A DNA stretch of 64,000 bases. Source: Liolophura sinensis. Its lineage: Eukaryota > Mollusca > Polyplacophora > Chitonida > Chitonidae. A model generated the notes under the pieces. The model worked only from the letters and a program-made list of their open reading frames with translations. It was not told the origin of the DNA and made no database searches. The DNA lies in contig NW_027018022.1 of assembly GCF_032854445.1 (NCBI RefSeq), positions 1 through 64,000 of the forward strand. The letters are read 5' to 3'. The stretch's first letter is position 1; each line of letters starts with the position of its first letter. Made by a program: the position numbers and the translations under genes. Of the stretch, positions 11,969 to 24,330 are shown in pieces.

Positions 11969-12132
11969 CTACACCCTAAGGATCCCTTCGTCGACACGAC
12001 TGAAAAATTGTTGAGCACGACGCTAAACCCCAAGCACTCACTCACTCATGGGGACTTGTTAAAAAATTCCGTTAGTCCGTCAGGACTCCAACCTAACCCC
12101 ATAGGGGGGAAAAGCTGATGGTATGTCACACC

Positions 12133-12390
12133 GTGGTTCAGTCGGTTGGCGCGCTAGCGTAGCGTAATGACCCAAGAGTCCATCACCAATGCGGTCGCTG
12201 TGAGTTCAAGCCCAGCTCATACTGGCTTCCTCTCCGGTCGTACGTGGGATGGTCTTTCAGCAACTTGCGACTGGTCGTGGGTTTCCCCCGGGCTCTGTCC
12301 GGTTTCCTCCCACCATAATGCTGGCCGCCGTCGTATAAGTGAAATATTCTTGAGTACGGCGTAAAACACCAATCAAATAAATAAAATAAA
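12133..12390 (+). mobile_element. SINE family 1 copy
   Basis: Forward copy with head GTGGTTCAGTCGGTTGGCGC, B-box-like GAGTTCAAGCCC, and tail AATCAAATAAATAAAATAAA. The exact 11-bp duplication TATGTCACACC lies at 12122-12132 and 12391-12401. Confidence 0.9.
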
Positions 12391-12419
12391 TATGTCACAC
12401 CAGTAATTAACCGGAGGTT

Positions 12420-13126
12420 GGTGGTTTACTCTGGGCACTCTGATTTACGGTATCAAGAACACTGCATTAGATTGGATGTCTTCTTATCTAGACTCTAGGC
12501 CCCAACAAGTCAGTGTTAGAGACAGCTCATCTTTTTCTTTGAATGTAACATCTGGGGTTCGATTTTTGGTCCGTTATCGTCCATTATTTACTCAAATGGC
12601 TTTCTTTTAAATATCTGTGACTGTGATGTTGAGGTTTATACTAATGACACATCATTGTACTTTTCTTCCCAACACCTAGCAGAAAATGAATTAACTTTAA
12701 ATTTTAATCTTAAGCATGTATCTCGATGTTGTTCAGAAAATTAAATAATAATAAATGGAAAAAAAAACCAAGACCATAATGATTGGAACATGTAAAAAGC
12801 TGAAGATGTGTCGTCATCATCCTCTCAACATTACAGTTGACAGTCATAATATTGAAAATGTGAATAACCTAAAGTTCCTTGGTTTACATGTAGATGAAAG
12901 CCAAATTTGGCGAAAGCAGATAATTCTGTATGTGCTACTATTTCTAAACTGTTGTCTATTCAGAAAGCACAAACATATTCTACCTGACAAAACCAATGTG
13001 CTCTATTATACGGTATACATTCATCTTATAACCTTTTGTGTTACAATATGGTCTACAGTAAATCTTCAACCTTTTCAACCAGTTAAGTACTTTTCTCAAA
13101 CAAATTTATGCATAAAACAATTGTGA
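12420..13126 (+). pseudogene. Non-LTR retrotransposon (LINE) reverse transcriptase fragment
   Basis: Decayed frames carry the order seen at the C-terminal end of CR1/Jockey-like reverse transcriptases: VEVYTNDTSLYFSS (a degraded Y-x-D-D site) near 12,630, then from 12,755 IMIGTCKKL, LNITVDSHNIENVNNLKFLG and later HILPDKTNVLYYTVYIH. The catalytic YADD is altered and stops are frequent. No endonuclease domain or 3' tail was recognised. Confidence 0.6.
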
Positions 13127-13129
13127 AAA

Positions 13130-13583
13130 TGAGGCCAAAAATGATTTGTTTATGTGGTTAAAGATGGAAGCTTCATAAAACTATGCACATTAGTTCTCTA
13201 TGCCCTGTAGTTCTGTCAGAATGTTTCAACATACTGATTGCAAAGGTGGTTGAAGACTCAAGGATTGGGTAAATGCTCAAACGCACTTTTAGAAAGAGTG
13301 TATGAACTGCAGAAAACTGTAGCAGGGTTCATATTAGACAACAGGAAAAGTGTGATGTCACATGCTCTCCCTCCCCGAGCCTTAGTCACAAATCACAGCA
13401 TGTCATTGGGAGCAATAGCAACCAATAATTTTACGGTGGTGTGCTTTTTATAATCAGACTAAGTTTGCTCTTGAGTTCTAAATGACATGAGCGGTCAATA
13501 AATATTCATGTGCAATCAAGTGTACAGAAAAGATTTGGGAAAATTCTTTGTAGCTGTCGTGGCATATTTTCCTGAAGGGTTTG
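13130..13583. other. Non-coding stretch with one unassigned 71-codon ORF
   Basis: An ORF at 13238-13453 has no motif I recognise. Otherwise nothing seen. Confidence 0.4.
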
Positions 13584-14531
13584 TTAATCAGGCCAAAACA
13601 CCAATGGTCTCAACTCTCTAGCCATCATATTTACCCAGGTGTTAAACACCTGACTGCATACACACAAGGAAATACCGGACCCATCTGCTAGCAAATGGTT
13701 AGATAATCCCAGCCTTAATTTCATTAGTACAATCAGGAGTTTATAAGATATCTTAAGTTTTCGTCCTGGGCCTTTCTTTCTAGGGCTTTTTATATTGATA
13801 CGATGTGCCTTGGTAACGCTTTTTTGGATCCCTTCCAGTATGTCATTTTCTTTGCCACAGGTGTCAAGCAAGTAATCAAGCAAAGCATTAAATGTTTGAC
13901 TGTTAGGCAAACAGGTATACAGCCTTGTCCTCTTATTGGTGTTCAAAAACAATCCAGATGACTTCTTTAGGCTGGGTGACTTTAAAGTACAAGTCGTTCA
14001 CAGTTCTTCTCTCAAATAATTATTTTCATGTTCTAGAGAGGCACATACAGTTCTCCTGACTGTCACACACGTAATAATAATAATCATGATCTGTACTTGC
14101 TGATGTTGAGGGTATTGTTAGCTTCACTCTCTTTGGTGGTGGTGGAGGTGACCTGTGCTTCGGCTCAGCTCGTGGTCTGAAAGGGAGCTGTGACACTGAC
14201 AACGGTTCATATCCCAGGCGAAGAGCTGGGTCTGGATTTTGTGCAGTGGGTTTGCCATCTATGAAATTATCACTGCAGACTCTGGAATACTTGGCGGGTA
14301 TCCAGTTAAGTACTTTGCCACGTTTAGCAGGAACCTTCCTGTTCACCAGTTTTGCCCATCGCTGTCTGCCTGCTGGGTCAGTCTTTTCGCTCGGAAACAA
14401 GGAGTGAAAAGCTTCGGATAATCACAGCATCCCGACCCATGAACTACACCCTGTATCTCGCATAAACTCTGCGCTAAGCGCTCAATTCTGTATGTACTAT
14501 TGCCACACTTCATAGAAGCACAAATAAGCAT
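13584..14531 (-). pseudogene. THAP-domain / HTH transposase-like gene fragment
   Basis: From right to left: a Cys-rich start (14,343-14,531, including MKCGNSTY), then FPSEKTDPAGRQRWAKLVNR at about 14,400, and RVCSDNFIDGKPTAQNPDP, the core of a THAP zinc domain. The usual C-x-x-H ends here as C-S-D-N, so a zinc-binding His is lost. A second ORF (13,584-13,952) has LYTCLPNSQTFNALLDYL, KKGPGRKLKISYKLLIVLMK and ARELRPLVFWPD, the helix-turn-helix region that precedes a DDE nuclease in THAP-type invertebrate transposase genes. The DDE catalytic part is absent, and the two parts are separated by a stop or an intron. Proline-rich linker at about 14,140-14,165. Probably a 5' fragment of a DNA transposon gene. 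Confidence 0.6.
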
Positions 14532-15402
14532 TGTTTATCGAAGGATCGATGCGAATATTCACACAAAACATGAAGCGAACGAAGGAAAACTACCTCAAGC
14601 TCTGGACTGAGCTGGACAGATTTATGTGCCTCATTTATGTACGATATCCACTATTTACGTCTTTGAAAGCCAATAATTTACTTCCTGTGAAAGACGGCAT
14701 TATTTCATGCTGTTGACGTTCCATGCCAACGTACCATGTTGTTGTGCAATGTGTATAAGAGAGTGACAGCTTACATGCTGACAAATCTCAAGTGATAATA
14801 TCCAAATGTAAATTATTTCAAAATCATAATTTTGTAAGTAGTAAAAAAGACAAGGCTCTGCAGGAAGACACATGTTTTCATAAATGCCAAATAATGATTT
14901 GAAAGTGAAACTATCATTGTGTGACATGAACAGCTTATAAGCAGCCTTAGACATTTTCTGTGTGCTAAAAGTGGAAAGGTATATGCTTGCAATGAAAAAG
15001 TGAACTGACTCCAACAAGAGGAAAGTATGCCAGATTCCTTTCTTGTATAATCATGCACAGATATAAACTTGACACAGAAGAAATCAGTTGAAATATAGGT
15101 TGGGTATCATTCCCAGTCAATGATAGGAAAAGACAAAATTTCTACACTAATGTAGCATAGTGTGTGCATGGAAATGGGTATTCTTGGAATTGGTGACAAT
15201 TTTCCACCAAGAGTGCAAAGATTGACAGTGAATCAGATTTAAGTGATAAAAGTACCTGGCATGCTACAGAAATGGCTGAGTTATCTCCCCTTACCCGTAT
15301 GCTATGTCGTATTCACAGTGGGCTGTTTTTGTCAATCCTGGCTTGTCAGTCTGAGGTGTTTATGAAGCTGAATACAAAGTACTGATATAAACATTTGTTG
15401 AG
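14532..15402. other. AT-rich non-coding stretch
   Basis: Several overlapping low-complexity ORFs without motifs. I see no gene. Confidence 0.5.
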
Positions 15403-15432
15403 TGAGTGAGTGAGTGGAAACATTTGTTGAGA

Positions 15433-15789
15433 GTGAGTGCTTGGGGTTTAACGTCGTACTCAACAATTTTTCAGTCATATGACGACGAAGGAATCATTAG
15501 GGTGCATGTACGTGTAATGTGCCTCCTTGATGCAGGACGGATTTCCACCGCTCTTTTATTTAGTGCTGCTTCACTGAGACGACTTACCGAAGGCAAGTAA
15601 GCGGCCCCGCCCGAGCCATTATACTGATATGGGTCAACCAGTCGTTGCACTATCCCCTTCATGCTGAACGCCAAGCGAGGAAGTTACAACTTCCTCTTTT
15701 AAAGTCTTAGGTGTGACTCGATCAAGGATTGATCCTGGATCTACCGGTCCCGAAGCGGGCGCTCTACCAACTGTGCTATCCGGGCCGGT
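15433..15789 (-). mobile_element. SINE family 2 copy
   Basis: Nearly identical to the copy at 9,955. The exact 12-bp duplication CATTTGTTGAGA lies at 15421-15432 and 15790-15801. The tail here is short, but extra GTGA repeats occur just outside at about 15,401-15,416. Confidence 0.9.
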
Positions 15790-16021
15790 CATTTGTTGAG
15801 AAGAAATGTTATAAAGAATGAAACCATAATTAAGAAAAGTAGTTGTTATCACCATCTTGAATTTGTAAAGTCTATTTATAGCTGTATGAAATTAGTGCCT
15901 GTAACAGAATTATAGTTCATATAATTTTTGGAATGATTGATGAGGTTATGTTGACAAATTCTTTTGACTGTAATGACATATGAAACGTTTGTTTTTTTAT
16001 ATATGAATACAGCTTATAACA

Positions 16022-16288
16022 TTTATTTATTTATGATTGGTGTTTTACGCCGTACTCAAGAATATTTCACTTATACGACGGCGGCCAGCATTATGGTGGG
16101 TGGAAACCGGGCACAGCCCGGGGGAAACCCACGACCATCCGCAGGTTGCTGTCAGACCTTCCCACGTACGGCCGGAGAGGAAGCCAGCATGAACTGGACT
16201 TGAACTCACAGCGACCGCATTGGTAAGAGACTCCTGGGTCATTACGCTGCGCTAGCGCGCTAACCGACTGAGCCACGGAGGCCCCGCA
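16022..16288 (-). mobile_element. SINE family 1 copy
   Basis: Reverse copy: AT-rich tail at the left, tRNA-like head GGCCTCCGTGGCTCAGTCGG on the minus strand at the right. The exact 12-bp duplication CAGCTTATAACA lies at 16010-16021 and 16289-16300. Confidence 0.92.
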
Positions 16289-17764
16289 CAGCTTATAACA
16301 ACTCACCTAACGCACAGAATGGGAAGAAAGCTTTCACCTTTGGGCGAAAAGATGCCTTTGAATTACAGCTGACCTAAGGCCCCAAGAGAGGAGTGTGCTG
16401 CCTGTATTGGTGACCTAAACGTTCGATAGCTGTCAAAACAGCTTTGTTTGATGGAGAACTCTACTTGTTTGCGCTAAGCTGCTCCAGCAGTTACAGGTTG
16501 TTCACTGATGACATACTGACTTCGGAATACTACCAACTGAACATAGCTAAAGTAGAGTTTTCATTATTATTATTAACATTTTTCTTCTTTCTTCTTATTC
16601 CAGACAAGCATAGTCCTTGTTTGATAATACATGTCATGTATCGTTGAACATAGAAATAAGATATAAATAAGATGGGAAGCAAACAATTTACGAAATTTTT
16701 AAGAGGGTATATTTGAAATTTTTGTCACAAAAAAACATAATCGCTAATGGAATTCAATTCTCTCAAAATATCAAGAACAGTTGAATGTAGTGCCTACATT
16801 AAAGTAAATATCAGACTGTGTTACAATGGTAAGGAATTTAGAAAAAGTTACAATGAGAACTGTTCCAACAATGTCAATATCATGTGGGAGAGGCTTCGTA
16901 GCGCATCAATATTTGTTTTTTTTAAGTATGACATATAAAGAAATCCATTGGAATTAGGCTGAAGATATTTTATCCAGAAATATGCAGTGTAGTTTCTCTG
17001 TCCTGTATTGATGTAATATGTACCCATAAATCAAACATCCTGGTAATGTCAGCTTGCTGCTGTTTCTGTGTGGAAATTTGACAATGTAATCTTTTGTGAA
17101 TAGTTAACCAGTCAATACATGTGTATATTTAGTTGATGTTGTTTACAGCCATTTGCCATTGGAAGAATAAAATAACATTCAAACGCCTAGCTGTAGCCTT
17201 CTCTCACAGACCATGGCACTCTGAATGGAAGTAGGACCCTCATCCTTGAACTGTCCTCTCATCAGTTCTCCAGGTCCATAGGCCAAAGGCTCTGTAACCA
17301 ATGCAGGTGTGTATAAATTATACCCAGGTGGAGTATGTGATGTAAGAGATGTTACTTCTTTGTAGGAATGACTGCAAATATACATTGTAATGAAATGGTT
17401 TTCTATAACTGTAGGTGAAGTATTGAAGTATATCACATATTGTCTTCTTTAGTATTGAATTCATAAGGTTAAAAAAAAAGTAATGTCAGCTAGTAAGGTT
17501 CATGACACTTGTCACTGACAGGGTCTTGAAGAGTAGAACAATACGTACACATGAATCAGGGTTTACATCAGCTACCTGCAGCAGTTAAATGTGGAAAAAC
17601 ACTGGGCAGGTATATCTAGGTATCTATTGTGACGAATATTCCTATTGTATTTCATTTATTTTTGTCAGGTAGCTGCCTACTTTTCCATGTTATCTGTGTA
17701 CTGAAGAGAATAGTGTAGGCTGGTTAAATTCTGAAAAAATATAGAACATCAGAGTGAAGTAGTC

Positions 17765-17895
17765 ATTTTTTGTGACCTGCATACCCACTACCTGTGCAGT
17801 CTCCATGGTATATGGGTCACATGTCATGATGTGCACATCATTTGCCTCTTTGTCAAGTGCCCAGATGCTGGCTTCTTGGAGTGCCAGTAATGCTG
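17765..17895 (+). repeat. Diverged direct repeat, copy 1
   Basis: Shares the order ACTACCTGTG, TTGCCTC, GTCAA, CCAGATGCT and GCTTCTTGG with a segment about 690 bp downstream (18,458-18,590). Looks like an old segmental or element-derived duplication. Confidence 0.45.
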
Positions 17896-18457
17896 GAGAT
17901 TAGCATTAGGTGTTGAATTCCACAGGGTGGCCTTCATTGCCAAGATGTGCAGATTCACATGTATTCCATGTGATGTGTTAATCTGTCAACAGAGAACAGG
18001 TTCAATGTATCTTCCACATAAGGGTTGGAAATTGTTCAGAACACTTGTCATTTACACTGCCTAGAAAGACTATGATTAGTTTGAATTTAAACCAGGGTGT
18101 TCACTGGAAGCAAAGTTTTGTCAGATTTTGAAATCATGACCTCTCATTTCCAATGTTGTTCTATTTTCTGTATTTCTGCCATGTGAATTTTGTCATATGG
18201 CATCTCTAAGACACAGAGATGCCCATTTGGCTAACAACATCATTAGAAGGCGGTTACCAAGTACATGCAGCCTGCGACTTGTGTGTAAAATGTACCAGGC
18301 AGCTGCCCACTGTGACCAATGCCTTGTGTTAGCTTAACTGAAATCCCACTCTGGCAGCTGGCAAATTTTTTAAGTTAGCCTTGTGTCGAGAAATGTAAGT
18401 AAAGACCTGAAAATTGGTGAAAGTATGGAATAATTAAAGTCACTATTGTCTTACTGT

Positions 18458-18590
18458 TTGTGATAGAATACCTACTACCTGTGCTGTTTTCCTCATCTAT
18501 GTTGAAGGTGTATGAATTAACATATCAGTTGCCTCCTGTCAATTGTCCAGATGCTAGCTTCTTGGTGTGGCAGTAATGCTTTTTGGATGT
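18458..18590 (+). repeat. Diverged direct repeat, copy 2
   Basis: Partner of the segment at 17,765; both contain CCAGATGCT followed by GCTTCTTGG and GCAGTAATGCT-like phrases, with indels. Confidence 0.45.
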
Positions 18591-21184
18591 CCTTAGCCAG
18601 AGGTTGTCAGTTGTTCACCCTTTACTGACAATGTCAAGGCTCACGGTGTTATTGTGCTGCACCGTTTTGCTATGTGGCATCCGTGAACAGAGAAGTAAAA
18701 TTAAATGATATTGTGAGACATCCAAATCATGGATGTATATCAAATGACATAACAGACAGGCAAGAACTCACAAGGATGTCCACAATTCACTCTTAATGAC
18801 AAAGGAATGGTTACTAATCCCCCTGTACTGACAAAGAAATATGGGGATGGGTTCATTCTGTTGAGAAACTTCGTGTTGTGACAGATGACCATGTTTATTG
18901 ACTGCATTTCATGTACATATATGTTGTAGTGGAGGTAATATTGTATCATTTGGAAAGAAATAAATGATACATGAAAAAGAATTATAAAAAAAATAATTGT
19001 GTTTCAATGGCAAATGAGGAAAAACTGGAATTTTAGAAAGAAAACTTCCATTTTGGAGGTATTTATATTCCTGTTTATGACCTGTGTATATTATGCATAT
19101 TTTCCTTGAACGATTGGATACTTCAGATATTACATCATCGTTGATCTTGGCTGTCACTCTGTAAACACAGACCAAGTGCCCTGAGCCTGGTGAACTATAT
19201 CAGTGTGGGGAAGGTGACATGTACACAGATAATGCATGGCTTCCTCATGCCAGCTTAGCCGCCCCTCTCTCCCCGATAGCACCATGGCTTGACCGCAAAT
19301 TGTTGGACTCAATCAGATCGTATCTTACAAACCTGGCTGTTTCGTCCAATCACAGCAGTTCTTACTCAGGCACTCGGGTCGATCAGTGGCACATGTAACT
19401 TCAGTTCAATGGAGGGTGTTGCTACCTCAGATGATGTAAGCTCACTTATTTTTACTATTTTTTAAGTAAAAATTTATACGCGTCATAATTAATCCAAACA
19501 GTGTTCGCCAATCTGTGAATTACGCTTGCCATTCTGTGCCATTTGAGTTCATCAGTGTACAATGTAGGCTAGTTACAACAGCGCAAACTATCAAAGTTGT
19601 TGTTGTGCTCTTTATTTTAGCAATGTTAGTGCATCACGTACTCATCCTCAGTATTTAATAAGTACAACTTAGTAGTTGCTAACGTAAGGTTGGTGGTAGC
19701 TCTATGTGGCTAGGTTTGTGCAGAAATATATGTAAGCATTTACTTTCCCTGCACTCTTTGGTTCTCAGTGTGCTATCCTCAACACACTGGTGTTGTCCAC
19801 AGTTAGCCCGAGACCTCGGTCTAAGAGTGACTTATATATACTGGACCGCTAGCCATCCTTAGCCCGAGAGTTGTCTGCACCCGATTTCGGAATATTGCTT
19901 ACTAAGAGCTACAACCTCGTTCAATTCAAATGTATGCGTTTTAGATTCGTCCTGAATACACATAAAGCACGGCTATTCTGAAAGCTAAAATATTTACGCA
20001 CATCTTGCCACAGCCGCTACTCGCCTTTACATCCCCACTCTCCTGTAAATCTCAGCTGAAGTCAAAAATATGGTTATATTTGGCAGGTCGCCATGCGCTG
20101 GCATGTTTTTAAAATCTGAGTTAGCGAGGCACACATGCGCAGCAGCGGATAACCTTTCCGGAAAATTTCCGGACATTGAAATTCTGACGACTTGCCAGCT
20201 GTTGCTTTCAACAGCAAATGGTAACAGTCAGGGTGCATTTTGTCTTTTCTGACGTACCTGCCACATCCTTTGGCAAAAAACTATCAAGGCCTTCACGCAC
20301 CGTAATGCCTATGGTACGCAATTTTGAATGGAGCGAATGTCGAAGGTAACCCCCGTTTTTCATTTGCTAAAAAAATAATTTTAATCTGACAGTTTGCACA
20401 AACTGTGAGGTCCGTCATTTTGTGCCATAGGCTTCTGTCAGATTTGAATCTCCTCAGTCACTTGGCTTTGTGCCTGTCAGAACTGACAGCCAGCTCAAAA
20501 CATAGTGACATAATGAAAGGTCAACCACGAATGCACATCTGCGGGTAGCAGTAACATGGTTTAGTAGGTCAAAATGTCAACACGGCATGTGAGCGTAAGT
20601 CACAACTGTGAATTATCTTAGATTTACTGGCCGTAAAGGGTACAGAATGTTGGAAAACTTGGCAGAGGAACAGAGGATGACTCGGTGAACATAATTCATT
20701 GGAGTTTTGCCCTGTTAATGCATGTACTGGTACATTTTGCACAGATTTTTGTTGCGCGTAGTTTCTCCGCGCTTGGCTATTTTTACATACCACTGTTTTA
20801 ACCTGGATGACTCATCAGCTGTGATCTATGCCTAACCCCATATTACAAGATCACAGCCGAGATCCTTGCCTAGTTCGCAGTAGGCCCAGTGTATGATGTG
20901 GTTGCTCGTAATGCCTGTCCTTTTCTGCGACCGATGTATGTCAGTTTAGTGATATGCTACGTCTTGGAGGTATGCACTGCACCCTTACTTCCATGTGTAC
21001 ATCACCTACTGGCATCATCTGCCATTCATGCACCATGTTTCAAATTTCAGTATAATCACTCGGAAGTACTTCTTTACATGCATGTTAAATTTCTGTTTGT
21101 GCAACCCATCAAACCTACAGCCATTGCATATGTCACATATCCTTTTTTTAATACCACTAAAACAAGATTGGCCTTCTTGTCTGA

Positions 21185-21395
21185 AGGAGTTAGCACGCCA
21201 GTGCTGCCATGTGACCCAGTCGCTAAGAGATCAACTCTAGCTCATGCTGGCTTCCTCTCTGGCCGTACATGGGAAGGTCTTCCAGCAACCTGCGCATGGT
21301 TGTTGGTTTCCTCCTCACTCTGCCCAGTTTCCTCCCACCATAATGCTGTAGAAGTGGAATGCTCTTGAGCGTCAAACACCAATGAAATAAATAAA
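21185..21395 (+). mobile_element. SINE family 1, decayed copy
   Basis: The body phrase CTCATGCTGGCTTCCTCTCT, GGCCGTAC and TTTCCTCCCACCATAATGCT, and the tail CACCAATGAAATAAATAAAT, match family 1. The tRNA-like head is badly degraded and there is no clear target duplication. Older than the other copies. Confidence 0.7.
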
Positions 21396-21399
21396 TTTA

Positions 21400-24190
21400 T
21401 CATTTATACAGTATGCGAACAACATGCACCATTTCCAGCATGCACTTGTTCCCGTCTTTAAATGTTGCGTGCATCAAGCTCCCATAACATTCCCCTAATG
21501 CGTGTTTATGCTATGCCATTCTCGGCTTCACACTGTCTCAAAAATGCATTTGTGTAAAACCTCTAATTGTGTTTTTGTGTATGGTTAGCAAAAACACAAT
21601 GCTGTGAAGTACTTAATTTTTGCATAGAACTAATTTTCGTATCAATAATTTAGCGCAAAAAATTATTTCAGCGAAAAATATCCAATATTGAATGATGTGC
21701 TACAGGTCGTAGTAATAATGAAGTGAAATCTTTGCCAGGCAGATGGAGTTGAGCTAAGAAAGCCGGTGGGCCAGCTAAATTTTTTTACAGTAGGGAAGGT
21801 AAATTATGGTTTAAATATGTACAAACTCTGATGCTAAGGCTTTGTTGGTATAAAACAAAGTGGGAGTTCATTCGTCTGTAGTTAGATTAGTCTTCACTGT
21901 GCCAGTAAAGTGAAAGAAAAGTACATTCTAGCATGTGCTGGCTTCTAATGAATGTCGCTGTGATAAGCGCTATGTCGTTAGCTGTGTCCAATAAGTTCTA
22001 ACAAACTGTGAAGTGTGTATAACACAATGGCCGTTTGACAGCTACGGCAATGTTTGCGGTTTCTAACCTGCTACAGAGGACGATTAAAACTGAAAACAGT
22101 ACAAAACTTACCGTGTTGCTTGATAAAGAATGAGTGATTGGGGCCGATAATGGTGAATTCATATGTTTTGTGTTAAACTGCTCAAAAGGTGACAGGTCAC
22201 TTTGCCAGATGTTTAAAAGTACTCATCAGTGAATCAAAAAGAAGTGACACCTGTTTGAGTACTGCTCACAGTAGGTGCGAAGATAATCTTCTTATGTAGT
22301 GTTAAAGCATCCCCCATTGTTTTAATCTATGATCCAGATCACAAGGATTAGTGACACTGCAGGAAACAAAGGAGGATTAAAGCCACCCATGATGATTCAG
22401 GTTTGACGTGCTTGAATAATTTGGGCCATATCTTATCTGGGAAAATTTAAGATTTTAAGATTTGTCTTTCAGTATTCTCTTAAATACACAAAAATTAATT
22501 CCAGCCAACATAGTTTTGGAGAAAACCCACGAAAATAAATTCCAGAGAATAATAAGGACTTTACAGTAATCCCTTGTGTTCCAAGTTCAACTGCTTGAAC
22601 ATTCCGTCTTATTCCTCAATATTTTAATCTCAGATGTGTTTGTGTTTCCATCACACTTGTATATTCCTTTAAATCATGTTACATGAATGTCTATTTTACG
22701 CCTGTGTCACTTTTGTGTTTAAGTTTTATACATGTAAAGTGTGTCCAGAAAATCTATGCTAAGCTTAACTCTTTGTACAGAAACTATATTATTCTAGTTC
22801 CCAAAACCATTAACTAGGCCACCATTAACTATGGCTATAAACTTGTCATGTGTTACCAATGCAGATTCTAATCAACATACTGCTTCAGTTGTTCTTCCTC
22901 AGTTCTGTTAGTATTTGTGTATTATTTCAATCTCATGGCTGTATTAAAATCATACAAAATTTCCAGGTTCTAAACATATTTTGTTTTCTTTATCAGAAAT
23001 CTGTGGCTTGTGCATAGCTGTATGTATGTACATCTTTTACATGTTGAATTTTTGTTATTTCCCCCCCCCCCAAAATGGCTTTTGTTGCTCTCTGGCATCA
23101 GTATGCTCATGTATTGCAGCTTCTATTATCAGCAGCCTCTATGGTTAAACTTTGTAGCTTATGTCGTACCCCGGGCGTCAGCATCTGCATCTGATAATGG
23201 AGAAAACGATGTTAAACAAAATGTTACGAGGTGGTATCTTAAAGAGTACTGCGGGTATTGAGCTCAGGGTTTGCACACTTGTAGAGCACAGTATAGGGTT
23301 GGTATCTTACAAAGTATGTCATGGATTGACCTGAAGTTTTACATACATATAAATCTCCTTGAGCATATTAATTACTGTAAATTACCAAATTCACGATTTC
23401 AGTTCTTTATGCATTGGGCCGAAGTTTTGCCTTCATGTGTCTCATACAGGCGAGCCCTTTGGTAGCAACTATAAGTTTAGCATAACATGTTGTTGTTCGT
23501 TTTCATTGCATTCTTACACCATTACACTTTTTCTGTAAGCCTCATACTGTTTGTGTTGCTCATACATGCTCTTGATTAAAGCCTTCTCTTATAATATATC
23601 GATAGTGTGCCAATTGTTTTATGACCAGAGGCTTGGTCATTTTCCTAACTAATCTAAAGTATGCAACTAATCGTTGCATACTTCATTGTTATCACATTGA
23701 TTAAATGATGTAAAGTTTATCTTAAATAAAAATCTCTTATAACATTACTTGAGTTTCCTTTTATCATACATGTAGTATGTGTTCGGTGAAAAAAAGCATA
23801 ATTTACATGTACCTTTTTTTAAATTTCAGGTTTACTTATCCTCAGCATTCTAGTCAATATGGGGTAGGCCAATCTTTTCACCTTTAATGCAACATTGGTA
23901 AGGAGACATCATCTTTCAAGTTGATGAACAGCCACCTATTTTGCCATTTCAACCTTTATGTTCTTCGTTATGGTGTTGCAAATCATTGTAAAATACATAG
24001 CAACATGTAAACATGGCCACGGTCAACAAGTGTGCTACAATGTCTATATATGCTACTAGTTTTGCAAACAAAGGCACTTCCCAATTGCACTCAAAGTTGC
24101 AACAAGTGGTCTACACCACTCCTGGTGCTGAGGTAATACCTAAGGTTGGTTTCAAAACATTTGCCTTCGTCCAGTATATTGTAGTTTGCA
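21400..24190. other. AT-rich host stretch
   Basis: No gene recognised. Includes a run of 11 C near 23,061 and homopolymers. A 24-base inverted phrase around 23,656-23,690 (GTATGCAACTAATCGTTGCATAC) forms a short palindrome. Confidence 0.45.
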
Positions 24191-24330
24191 GGCAGTGGCC
24201 CAGTGGTTAAGGTGCTTGCCTTCCAGTTGCTAGCATACACAAGATACATATAGCCACCCCAGTTTGGAAGGCAATTGTACATTTCCCGCTCTTAATTTTT
24301 ATGGCTCCTTAAGCATGACAATAATCCGTC
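24191..24330 (+). mobile_element. tRNA-headed SINE fragment (third type)
   Basis: GGCAGTGGCCCAGTGGTTAA followed by GGTGCTTGCCTTCCA has the A-box and anticodon-arm look of a tRNA-derived SINE head. No clear B box or target duplication follows, so it is either truncated or diverged. Confidence 0.45.

Larger units (their letters stand above)
11185..12044 (+). mobile_element. SINE family 2 copy split by an LTR
   Basis: The head starts GACCGGCCCAGGTAAAG-like at 11,185 and the body runs to about 11,453. It resumes at 11,969 with ACACCCTAAGGATCCC and ends in CACTCACTCACTCAT. The 14-bp duplication CTCATGGGGACTTG flanks the whole at 11171-11184 and 12045-12058, proving one insertion later interrupted. 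This head is more diverged than the other two copies. Confidence 0.85.
16301..21180. other. Long AT-rich host stretch, no defended gene
   Basis: Short ORFs only, none with a motif. It contains an old duplicated segment (see 17,765 and 18,458) and a slightly GC-richer patch at 19,190-19,440 with a possible first exon discussed in the findings. Otherwise probably intron or intergenic DNA. Confidence 0.45.

Noticed and set aside
11450-11974. 5-bp target duplication of the solo LTR
   Set aside because: CATAC and CTACA do not match; only a 3-of-4 agreement (ATAC/CTAC) remains.
20889-21368. 159-codon ORF
   Set aside because: Its C-terminal third is a translated SINE body and its N-terminal part has no motif.
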